The notes under the pieces: model-generated
Told to the model about the DNA's origin: nothing
Seen by the model: only the letters and a program-made list of their open reading frames with translations
Database searches by the model: none
Translations under genes and position numbers: made by a program
In this document: piece after piece, positions 36,101-46,398 of the stretch
Position numbering within the stretch: the stretch's first letter is position 1
How the letters are laid out: each line of letters starts with the position of its first letter
From: Toxoplasma gondii ME49
Taxonomy: Eukaryota; Apicomplexa; Conoidasida; Eucoccidiorida; Sarcocystidae
Length of the DNA stretch: 64,000 nt
Direction: 5' to 3'
Assembly: GCF_000006565.2 (NCBI RefSeq)
Contig: NC_031473.1
Location: 3,140,134-3,204,133 of the forward strand

Positions 36101-36744
36101 GAAAGTCGTTATCCACCGGAGAGATTCCAAGGGCAAGTGTGCTCTCTGCAGCCTGTCGAGTTTCTCTGTCTTCCTTTGCGAGTCGAAACAGGGTGTGCAT
36201 GTTTTGAGCATCCTTTCAATGCGTGACTTTTGTCTCCTCTTCGCGTTTCTGGCCTCCTCTTCTTTCTTCGATCCCAGACATAGAACACACGACGCGAGAC
36301 GTCTTGGAAACACGAGAGCATCGAGTTTCAGAGAAATCCTCTCAGCACCAGCAGACAGTTGGGGTCTAGGGCAGGCCATCTTCTCTCGAGGGTCTCGTGC
36401 CGCGTAGAGACACCCAGATGTTTCAAATGCAGTGTTCGGCCGCGTTTCTGCGTGATGTTCTTCAGTGGAATCTGGACGGCTTGCTGGAGAAGATTTGGCA
36501 GTACCTGGACCTCGTGCGTATCTACACGAAGCCGAAGGGCCAGATTCCCGACTACAATGCGCCAGTCATTTTAAACAGTCGCATGCGGCGCGTGGAGGAC
36601 TTTTGCGTGCGAATTCACAAGTCGCTGCTGGACGAGTTCAAGCTGGCGATCGTGTGGGGGAAAAGTGTAAAGCACAATCCGCAGAAAGTGGGGAAAGATC
36701 ACGAGCTGGTTGACGAGGACGTCGTGCAGATTGTCAAGAAGTAG
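33170..36744 (+). CDS. DRG1: Developmentally regulated GTP-binding protein 1 (DRG1)
   Basis: Six exons: 33170-33299, 34104-34229, 34576-34689, 35251-35439, 35700-35965, 36466-36744. They give 367 residues, the same length as the human protein. Residues 1-60 are the basic N-terminal helix region. The GTPase domain shows G1 GFPSVGKST (71-79), G3 DLPG (117-120) and G4 NKID (248-251), followed by SAHH (G5 region). The C-terminal 92 residues, encoded by exon 6, form the TGS domain, with [10 protein letters not shown] and the family ending [10 protein letters not shown]...VVQIVKK. DRG1 is a cytosolic GTPase that binds ribosomes, in other eukaryotes together with the partner DFRP1. All motifs are intact. 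The first four introns are phase 1 and each splits a glycine codon; the last is phase 0. Start context AAGATG. It shares an upstream region with the divergent BRCT gene. Confidence 0.97.
34790..34803. promoter_or_regulatory. GTGTACGTACACC element in DRG1 intron 3
   Basis: Copy of the 12-base palindrome GTGTACGTACAC inside the intron between DRG1 exons 3 and 4. Function unknown; recorded because the same core recurs at other sites in the window. Confidence 0.35.
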
Positions 36745-39700
36745 GAGCAGAGAGGCCCTGCGGCGTTCAGAGAAGAGCCCGTTGTGGCGGGTGTATCTGT
36801 GAGTCTGCTCTGGGGTGGGTGAGAGGCTTCGAGAGAAGAAAGGAAGAAAACTCTCGCCTTCGGAGGGAACAGTGGGAAGGCAAGACGCGAAATGGAGCAC
36901 GCGGGGAACGACGCAGGAGACGCATTTTCGGCTAGGTAGCGTTGTCAGGGTCTTTCCTTCTGCCCTTCGAGTTTGTATAGTACCTGTCGAGATCCGTCGA
37001 CCTCTTTTGTCGGTTCGTGCTTCTCTTCGCCTCTTGCGCGTCTCTGCCTTTTTCTGTGGCTGCGTTTTCCGGTGGCTGGTGTACGTGACTCTTGGCTATC
37101 TTGTCTCTGCGCTCCCTTACCGCTTCTTCGCTTCGTTTCTCTTTTCCTCCGTTTCCGCGCCGCCCCTCTTCGCGGAGGTAGCGTGGCATTCGCGGGGGAC
37201 GAGTGCTTGGCTTCTGTCTCGGTGGATGTACACCCTGCCGCTCTTTTGCTGGACGAGGCCGAGGGTGGCTTCCAAAGGCTGGAACACTTGGTTCTCCTTG
37301 CGTCGTCTCCCCGGAGTGATCAAGAGGGAAAGGACCTGCAGCAGATGTGAAGGTGCCTGTTGTCTCTTTTGAATCTGCTGGGTTCGTTCTCGTCACGTCA
37401 GGTCTTCCACTGTTGTTTGTTCTCCAACTGAAGTCTTTCAACCTGTCTACACGCGCTGGCGCGAACGTGTCTCTCCGTGGCTCTGGCCGCCTCTCTCTAG
37501 CGCAAGTGGCCAGGATGCGCTTGTCAATATTCGAGAAAGACTAAAACACAAGAGCAGGAGGTTCCTCACCTTGGAGTCTATCGCGCGAAGATGTGCTGCG
37601 AGTTTCTCCTCCCGCTTACCTGCACGTTCACAGTTCTGGGATCCATCTGGACACAAGCGACCAGGTTATTTTCCAGACGCCCAACGTTAGCCAATTTGCG
37701 AAATGCTTAAGCGCCAATATAGATGTATACACCGACATGGAAGAGAGTGCTCCTTGGGAGAAGTTGTTGCGACACAAATGACAAGTTCAGAGGGTGAAGA
37801 TCTAGAAAATACGAAAATTCAAGGCCTTCTCTCTGGTGTAAACTCCTATCGCTAGCTATATCGCCAGCGAGTGTTCCAAATCGTAAAGTTGTCCATCTGC
37901 AACCACAAACGCGTATGTTTACACATTTCTTTGTAGAGATCTCTACAGCACTGCTCTGTTTATTACATATATATATATATATATATAGACAGTAAGTATA
38001 CGCAGTCTTTATCGGATGTGGAGATGGCTGCTTGGAAGTTCGCACAGTCTCTCTGTGTTCAGAGAGAAACCGGAAGACAGTGAGTTGGAGCAAAAGCACC
38101 ATCTGCAGACTGCATGTAATTCGCAAGCGTGTCCTCTTCTGTCCGAGTCTTCCTTTGATCTTCGGACTCTATCTACACATCTACATCGTTTTTTCCCGCG
38201 CTTGTTTTCGGATCAGACTCAGTAGGGTGCGACCGTTCACTCCTCGCGAGCGTCTCTCAGCAACAAGCTGCGTGTATGGAAATCACTTAATCTATCGTCA
38301 AAAGAGGTGGATAGTGCGTGCGCGGGTTTCAAGCGTCGCAGCCAAGGCGGGTGAAAGTCCTCCCATCACATGGCAAATGACGGAGTCCACGAGCACTCAC
38401 CTGAATCATGCTGCGGTTCCCCCCGCCCCCCCCCCCCCCTTCTTTTTTGTCCCTCAAGTTGAAAGAGAGAGAAACGGCTGCTTTCTTAGGCTGCGCTGCA
38501 AGGGTAACTTTTCGCAGCTCCTTCATGCCTTGCCTCAGCTTTTCACTGGTTCAAACTTTTGGAAGATTCTCGGTTTCTCCCGATCGAAAACACGGTGTTC
38601 TCTACAGCCTGGGGAAATACGCGCAATCTGAACAGCCCGCGGCGCCCTGCAACGATTCGCCCAGATCTCCTTTTCTCTCTGTGAGGAACAAGAAAAGTCT
38701 GACTAGACAGCGAGATCGAGGACGGCTTGTGAAGGCGCGCGCTGTCTCCTCTCTCGCGCGTGGGGTTGGATTTTTTTGGATGCATGCATTTGCGGGGCAG
38801 CACAAAGTAAGGGCAACCGAGAGTCGCCCCAGCGCAGTGGCTACTCGCGAAAAGTCCAGGGCTTCGGGTCTGGAGGAAAACAACAAAAATCTCTTCTGTC
38901 CCGCCGCAGGTCGTGTCTCTTCGCTTCCTTCGCCTGTACACGCTGCCCGCCACTCCTGGCTGTACGAGTAAGTTTGTGTTTCGGCTTTTTCTGGGGGAAC
39001 TGTTGGCCCGCGTTTTGTGCCTCAACTCCGCTTGAATCGAGTGCCCCGTAAGCGGAAAGACGTTAAGCAAAACGCACGAAAATTTGCGGGGAAACGGCCT
39101 TTGAATCTCCCTTTCTTCTGTCGGAGAAAAACCCACACGGCAGGCGCCCGCAGCACGGGCTGGAGTTGGGAAGGCGTGTGGTACGACGCTTGGGATGCGG
39201 ACCGTTTGACACTGTACAGAAATTCGGATGTTTATGCCTCTGTCTCCGCTGCGAAACGGTTGAGGAAAACTCTCGTGGCCCGGTCGACTTTTCCCTTGTC
39301 GTTGACACGGAGGCGCCCTCGAAATCCGAAGGTTTCGTCTTCTCGGCCCCGCGGGAGCGCCGGCAGGGGGTGCCGGCTGCAGTAGCTCTGAATTTATTTC
39401 GCGGGCTGCCTCATCCCGCAAACAAGCGCAAAAGAGTCCCTTTCTTGTGTGCAGTGGAGAGAGAGGCGCGAGCTGTTGTTGTGCTGCGGGGACTTCCCGC
39501 ATGTTTCTTCTGCGGGACGCAGGCAAAGGACAGGCCTCTTGTTGCTCTCCCGTCTTCCGGGAGGCAGTTTTCGTCTACGTGCGTGCAAGCGATATGCCAG
39601 CCTGGACGCGCGTGTCACAGACTCCTTGCCGACTTCCGTCCGCGTGGTTCCAGATTTTTTTTCTTCCTAGGGGTCCTTCTAGGACAGGCGTCCCGAGGCT

Positions 39701-40027
39701 GCGCTGCGTGTTGTGCTGAGTTGAGAGTGCATGCGAGTCGCTTTGCCTGTCGGTCTTGGTGGAAACGGAAGTAGCCACTGGGTCCAGGTAGCTGTCAGTC
39801 GATTTCTGGAGGCTAAGACCGGCTGAGTCTCCGGAAAAGTTGGGGTGCATGTGGCGAGAGTACCTGCGATTTCCTATGTTTCGCGCCAGTGAGCAGGTCG
39901 GAACTCGGTTGTGCACAAGCGCCCGTTCGTTTCGTCTGGTGTGTGTGCAGGTCAGTTGTCAACGCGACTCGAACCCTGACAGAGTGCTTTCCGGGCCAGG
40001 TTTCTCTCGTTCTTCCGTTCAGTCAAA
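36745..40027. other. Intergenic spacer: DRG1 3' region and RPL24 promoter
   Basis: Both flanking genes run rightward. It holds a (TA)n run at about 37968-37988, a C-rich run at about 38418-38440 (CCCCGCCC then 14 or so C), and a TGCATGCG motif at 39728. The last kilobase is GC-rich and carries long overlapping frames on both strands (327 codons minus at 38543-39526; 202 plus at 39166-39774) without domains. I regard those as chance frames in promoter DNA. Confidence 0.55.
39728..39735. promoter_or_regulatory. TGCATGCG motif upstream of RPL24
   Basis: TGCATGCG lies 293 bases upstream of the RPL24 start codon. It fits the (T/C)GCATGC(G/A) consensus reported for Toxoplasma ribosomal-protein promoters. 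The sequence just before the ATG is pyrimidine-rich (TTTCTCTCGTTCTTCCG), as is usual for translation genes. Role here is inferred from position and consensus. Confidence 0.55.
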
Positions 40028-40761
40028 ATGTCGGCGGTCAAAACCACCATCAAGACGGACATGTGCTCCTTCTCGGAGTACCGTATTTACCCTGGTCGCG
40101 GACAGCGCTTTGTGGCGAAGGACGGCAAGGTCCACACCTTCATCCACCGCAAGGAGGCCAGCCTCTTCCGACAGAAGATCAAGCCCGTGAAGCTCCACTG
40201 GACTCTCGTAAGTTTTATGTGAGAACGCCGGAGAAATGCAGCCTCTCTGCTCTCTGGAGAGTCCGCGTACCAAAATACCGCTGCGAGCTGGAATCAAGCG
40301 GGGGGCCGGTTCACCCGTGTTTTAGACTCCCCGTTTGCGGCGCTGCTCTTTGTCGCGGTGCGCGTTCCGTCGCGTATGGCTGTGTTTATTGCAGCAGGCA
40401 GGTTCTGTGAGTCTCGTTTTCTCGGTCGCTTCATCCACTTGTTGCGTGGGTTTCCTCCGGTGACGATGTGTCAGGTGTGGCGCCGCATGAACAAGAAGGG
40501 TGGAAAGGACGCAGTCAACAAGCGCCGCAGCAGAAAGGCTACCAAGACTGTTCAGAAGGCTATTGTCGGTCTGTCTCTGGAGGACATCAAACGCACCCGC
40601 GCTCAGAAGCCTGAGACAAAGGTGAGTCAGACGCTACAGGATCGCCGAAGAACTAAATTTGGAACATGCGAAGCACGGAAAGAAGGCCTTCTCCAGGAGC
40701 GTATGCGGTCCCGATCTGGGAGTCGATACAACTAGATGATGAGTGCCTTCTTGCATATCTA

Positions 40762-40794
<33 letters not shown>

Positions 40795-41143
40795 GTTATA
40801 TGTATATGTATGTTTGTGTGTTTTGTGTGTAAAGACATCGTTGTGCCAGCATTTGTCAGGTGTCTTGTGTATCGCACGCGCCGACATATCGGTATTCGAC
40901 GTTTGTGTGTGAGTTGCTTGCGGATGAGGTCTTTCTGTTTTTGCTTTTGGCTCCGGTGTCCAATATGCGCATACATGCCTCTGCTGCGTTGGTGTTCTGC
41001 AGGCGAAGAGTGCCACCGCCGTAAAGGATGCCAAGGAGAAGTCGAAGAAGTCGAAGGCTGCCGGTGTTCGCCCTCAGAGCGGACCTGCCCAGAAGGTGCA
41101 GATCCCGAAGCAGCAGAAGCAAGCCACGCGGGGACGGAAATAG
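40028..41143 (+). CDS. RPL24: Cytosolic 60S ribosomal protein L24 (eL24)
   Basis: Three exons, 40028-40207, 40475-40621 and 41003-41143, all joined at phase 0, giving 155 residues. The N-terminal eL24 fold is clear: CSFSEYRIYPGRGQRFVAKDGKV (in part residues 13-35), then KLHWTLVWRRMNKKG across the first splice. The middle has KRRSRKATKTVQKAIVG and the C-terminal third is the usual Lys/Ala-rich basic tail ending RGRK. The length is within two residues of the human protein. It binds the large ribosomal subunit at the intersubunit face in the cytosol. Start context TCAAAATGTC. The small gene, phase-0 introns, pyrimidine-rich leader and TGCATGCG upstream motif all fit a highly expressed ribosomal-protein gene. 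Confidence 0.98.
40758..40793. repeat. (TA)n array in RPL24 intron 2
   Basis: About 34 bases of TA repeat within the 381-base second intron of RPL24. Confidence 0.9.
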
Positions 41144-43751
41144 AGGGTGAAGAGAGAAGAAGTACTGGAGGCGGCCCTGGTCGTGTAGCGGGTGTGGGTG
41201 TGCACGTTTAGAATTTGGAAGTCGATGGTTTCCTCTCTCTTGCTGAGGGTGAAGAGTGGAAGCGTCGTCTGCGTCGTCCGCGCTGGGTTGGAGAGAGGAA
41301 ATGCTCCTCGATAGCGGGATCCCTCGCTTCCCATCCTTCAACCGGTGACAAATGTATGTGCTGGTGCCTCGCCAGACTTTCCATCCTTGCCTCATTATTC
41401 TGTTCCTCGCTTCGTCTATCAAGACGCGTGAGTGCCATAAAGTGTCAAGGAAAGAGCCGAGGCGTGACGCTGGAAACCGCTGAGAAACCGTCACAGCCAC
41501 GTCATCGTTCACGACACTTGGCCGCGTTCTCATCGCTTGGCTTTCGCTACCTCACACCATGATAAAACACTGCGGTAAACTGTCTCAGGCCAGTGGCAGC
41601 AGATGACCGTATTGCTTATGGTTCAAGTGGCGACGGTGAGTAGGCGATTCGTCACTGGTAACAGTAGACAAGCGAGTTGAATCGGCATGATAAGTTTATC
41701 AAGCAGCTGTGTACGAGTTGAGAAAATTCTCTACAGTTTGTCAATTTCTGTAGGCAAATGAGAAGCTGAGTTCATCCTGTAGACAACTGCGCGGGCCCGG
41801 CTTTAGTAGATATGCCTGCTCTTACAGTTTCCTTCGTGGGCTCTCACACGCAATGCATTCACGCACAGTCTCTCGCTTGCAATACAACGACAGCAACATC
41901 AACTGCACGGACAAAGGTGTCACTTTTCTGTAACGGATGGATGATCTTTGCGTTTCCGTCTTCTACGCCAGATCTTGGCTGTCTGCCGGTGCACGTTCCA
42001 AAAACAGCCGTCCCGAAGAATGCCTCATCGCAGGCATCGTTCTCAAAAAATCTTCGAAAGCAGCAAGCAACCCCCGTGGCATGTCTTTGCAGCCTTCTAT
42101 CCGTACTAGTTGCCGTATGTGGTCCCCAGTTCGACTGGAGGTGTCGCAGGCATTCTGCGTCTCCGCCGACGCGCGGAATAGTCTTCAGATTGCGGGACAC
42201 CCGGTTTACGCCTCAGAATGGCATCCAGTCGCTGCGCCGGGGTGCAGTTTTGAAAGAAAACAGGAAAGCACGAATTCCATTGCCGTGGTCTACATAGCCG
42301 CAAGAACTTGTTTAACGTCCTTGTAGGCAGCAAAATCGGCGGTCACGGACTGTCTGCGTCGATGCGAGCTGGCCAAGTAAGAGGATAGGAGCGCCGCCTT
42401 CACTTTCAGCAAGCAAAATGCAGAAGAAGGACTTAGAGGCGCTCCACTCGAAATGACGAGCACAAGATTCGCGCTGTGTCGAACCATGGAAACCCGCAGC
42501 ACTGCTACAGGGAACTCTACCTTTTGGCGGAGACTGTGTATGGCAGCCCTTATCACAAGACCTTTCATCCTGGTTTAAAATTACGAGCAAGTAGTAGAAG
42601 GCGAGAGTCTAGACGGTGCACTAGAGATGCAGTTTGTATGAGGCGTAATGCTAGTGATCCTACCACCCCGTTCACTGCAGTCAAACAACTCACTGCACGC
42701 GAAGTAATTGTCGCTCGCTGTGTAGCCCTCACTGAACCGTTATGTTCCGCAGGGCGAAAACAGCATGTGTATAACTCATTTCCAGCTGGCTTCCCTGCAT
42801 CAGTCCACAATCATGCAAATGGACTTCGCAGTCTCAATGGTTCTGGTGAAACGAATGGCATGCACTGCAAAGGTCGGTATTGCATATACGTGTGGAACTG
42901 TCAGCCAATTCGAGAAATAGACGAAGAGTGGAAGCACGCGTATGATCTCAGAGGCGCGGGGACGCGCGGCCGACAGCGCCAGGAAAGAGAGAAAAGTGGA
43001 GGAGCATCGGTGTGCGGTGTCCAAGTCTGGCCATGGGGCAGAGGGGGGGCATCGCTTTCTTCCACACGGCAGCTTACTGTAATTTTATGCACTTTGCGCC
43101 TTATGGCCCTGCTGGGAGAACACGCGATATTTCACCTCGACCACGCCGGTGCGAGGCGAAACTGTTCCGAGACAAGCTGCACCTTTCTACATCCATCATC
43201 ATTCAGTCTGCGGGTTTTATTCGCCATTCTTCGACCAGATCACAGTATGCAACTCACATCAGTATCGGCAGCAGTAGACCACGCTGTTGACTCTTACTCG
43301 TACGAGACGTGGCATCTACAACTCCTCCGATCCTGAGCTACGCTTGGAAAATACCCCCATATTGCTCCAAAGTACTTGCTGTGAAGATTGTCCGTTTTCA
43401 ATTCATCTGCATACTATTGGCCCTCAGCAGTAAGCCGCAATCGGAGTGGTCCTTACTGATTTCCCCTGCCCCTCAACGACAATAGAGTAGCAGCAAATGT
43501 TTTTATGAAAAGAGAACGATACTGCTATAAACACTTAACATACACTCAAGAATCGAATTGGAAAGCAGCGCCGCAGTCGACAGCCAAAGTACATAGCCTC
43601 AAACACGCAGATACCCCGCTCCCGGGGACTTGAACACAAATCGGGCCTGAAACGACGGATAGTACAGCATACTGTCTAGCAAAATCGGAGAGCGCCTTAA
43701 GCATTCGTGCTGTGCGAATACTTTCAGGCACCATTCCTTTTCCTTTTCTCC
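41144..43751. other. Convergent intergenic spacer after RPL24
   Basis: 2.6 kb between the stop of RPL24 and the stop of the leftward secreted gene. It is noticeably less GC-rich than the left half of the window. A plus-strand frame at 42476-43336 stays open for 286 codons, starting from GTG rather than ATG; its composition shows no domain and I do not call it a gene. No repeat or RNA recognised. Confidence 0.5.
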
Positions 43752-46398
43752 TCAAGATACTACTGCAAAGATGAAACCTTTCCTCTGTTCGTTTGATCGT
43801 TCAGAATCCCGCATTCCGTCTACTGTAGTTTGTGCACTGTTTGCGACCTGCTGACGACCCCTGCGAATCAACCGTTTTGCCTTCAAAAATCGATGAGCCT
43901 TTCGAGCTAGCTTAAACGGCAGAACTGTTGCAGCAACTGCTGCTACTGCTGCCAGGCCAGACGCTCCAATTGCACGCATGAGCAGAGCGATAGAGCCCTC
44001 GCGGATGTCATTCGCCGGGTCTCCAGGGGTTAGGTTACGACTGTTATTTTGGTAGACACGGAAAGCCGCCAACCCTATATTGTGAGGGTCAACACTATTT
44101 GCGAAAGTTGCCACTACGTGCCGATCAATTCCATACCTCTGTCGGATCCAGCTTGAAAATGTATTCCTGAAACCTGCCTGTCGCATGGCAAACATTTGTT
44201 CCAACGTATTTCGCGCATAGCCGGCGAACGCCAGCCAGCCGAATAGAGCTGCTGCGACGGTTAAACCAAAAGCAATCCAGCGACAAAACTTCCTCCGACG
44301 TACTACCAGTTCATGTGTCGTGGGTGCTGCAGCAATCAGTACATTATCGCAAACGTCGTTCTCAGGTTCAGTTCCGAAAAATCGCCGTATGCCAACAAAG
44401 GAAGTCGTACGCAAGCAGCCGCCGAGCTGCACAGTGCTTTGTAGAGTGCAGGACGAAACGACATTTCCAACAGTGATGCTTTCGTTGCTTCCTTCAGCCA
44501 GTGCTGCGTACACGTACATGCGAAGAGAAAACGAACTGCAGTGAGCGTACCTAGGTTTCTGATCTCTCTCCAGTACGAAGATGATAGGAATACCGGGCCG
44601 GCGGAGTCACATCTTTCCACCGTGCCTCTTGAGTCTGTCTTCAGAGACCCGAGAACAAAGGCGCTCAGGGACGGTGAAGGAGCGGGAACCGTTCCGAAAA
44701 ATAAAAAGCTCGAGTTCTCTGTCAAATGATGGACCACACGATCCGAGCTTTTCGAGGAACTCAGCGTAGCCTTCAGTACAATCGTATGTGGGATTGAGCC
44801 AGCAAATGCCTCAACGTCCTGGATCGTAACTTCCTCCTTGAAAGGACCCGGTCGGTACCCTGAGCATTTACATGGAAACACTCGCATTTATGATGATTGT
44901 ACCTGCTGAGTCCTACTAGTTGTCCCGAACAGTGTTATGCGGTCCCAGTGCTATAGATATATGGAGGCAGGGAGGTGGCACAACACGGATGGGGCCTGCG
45001 AATCTGTGAAAAAAGGAACACTGGGGAAACGCGCAGCACAGTTGGAGTACTGCTGTTGCTCTGTTGTTGCATGCGGCATCTGAAAGCGGCGTGCCACTTT
45101 CCGTCAGTTGACCTTCTTCTACGAGAGACTCGTCGTCCCCCGATTGCTGTCTGCATCCGCAGCTGAATCGACATGGAGTTTGGCATCCCCCTGATGGTTC
45201 CGAGATGCTGTGATGGTGTTTTTATTCCACATACTTGCTAAATGTGGTGTTGACCACAGGAAATCGGTAAAGAGTATCGGCATGTCTCCGCTTCGGACAC
45301 AGGTCATGAGGATGCGGCTGCCGACACGAGGTTGCCTATTGCCTCTGATGACCACCAAATCAGCTGCAATAGAGAATGATAACGCGTGTGGTCGCCATCG
45401 AGGATGAATAAGCTTCTCGAAAGTGTACACGTGACGTCCTTCGTCGTCTGTTTTCGTCGACTTTAATCGAACCACGCTATATCGTCCTCCTGTGAAGAGA
45501 CGAGCACGTACAACACCACGGGTATCTGCGTTTCTCAGTTTCCGCGCTTCCCGTATAATTTCCGCTCTCGACAAAAACGGTTACTGACAATTGCAGCCTG
45601 CTCTGGACCGCGGCTGTCGATTGTTAAGCAGGAAACCGGTAGATGAAAGTTAAGTTATACAGGTAGTCGCACCGTGTACAAACAATCAAGCAGACTCGAA
45701 ACGCAACTGAAAAAGTAAGTTCTGCTTTAGACAGCATGGCGGCGCTTGAACACAAACAAACGTGTTCATTGGTGAAGACAGTTGAGTTACGAATTCTTCT
45801 GACAGGACGTCCCTACAAGTGGGAAGTGATGCTTTCCATCCCCATCGCAGCGGTTGCTTAGGCTCCTTGCGTACGACTCACCACGAAAGCAAGTTCCGCA
45901 AACGACTGCTTGCTCCAAGCTTCTGGATCGGACCAAGACGACTTCTTGCCGATCTCGTATAAAGCCACTCCTGATGAGCTCCCTGTCGTGGTATTCGGTC
46001 TTACTATCGTGCAGGAGTTGGGGTACAAGGGGGATCGCAATGCGATCTCGATAAGCAAGATGTATAATTTGTCCACCCTCACTTGAAACGTGAACTCCGT
46101 ACTCAGCCAAAGCCTCTCGTGTCGTGAGTATCAACTCATACTCGGCCTCAGGCGCGAATCCGGGACCGTTGTTTTCGCATTCTCCTTTCGTAGATTCTGC
46201 GACTTGGGACGCCACATCGTCGTCCGCACCCGACAGGGTACAGTCGTTAACGCTGTTTCCTTCTTCGTATCCCTTTGGAGTCGTCTGTACCTTGCCCCTG
46301 CATTTGTCTCCATCTTCGTCAAGAGCTAGCGCGACGACGAGTAACCAAATCGAAGCCGCGGTCAGGAAAGTATGCAAAATAGTACCTTGACACCACAT
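43752..46398 (-). CDS. Lineage-specific secreted protein, signal peptide plus two C-terminal membrane segments
   Basis: Four exons, 46398-45882, 45525-45235, 44859-44551 and 44503-43752, join in frame to 622 residues. All three introns are phase 1, with donors GTGAGT, GTATGT and GTACGC. Residues 1-25 are a classic signal peptide (TAASIWLLVVALALD core). The lumenal part has no known domain; it contains blocks such as EYELILTTREALAEYGVHV (exon 1) and HVYTFEKLIHPRW (exon 2). Two hydrophobic helices follow at about 448-468 and 544-569, separated by a ~75-residue loop with an N-glycosylation site (NLT, about 529-531). After the second helix comes a strongly basic tail. Symmetric phase-1 exons, a signal peptide and terminal membrane helices are typical of coccidian lineage-specific secreted families, destined for the surface, dense granules or vacuole. 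I cannot name the family. The start at 46398 is the only ATG giving a signal peptide. Confidence 0.75.

Noticed and set aside
38543..39526. 327-codon open frame on the minus strand upstream of RPL24
   Set aside because: It lies in GC-rich promoter DNA, overlaps other equally open frames on the opposite strand, and is basic and Arg/Pro-rich without any recognisable motif.
42476..43336. 286-codon open frame on the plus strand between RPL24 and the secreted gene
   Set aside because: It starts at GTG, has no domain, signal or repeat, and lies where two convergent 3' ends are expected. Long chance frames are common in this composition.
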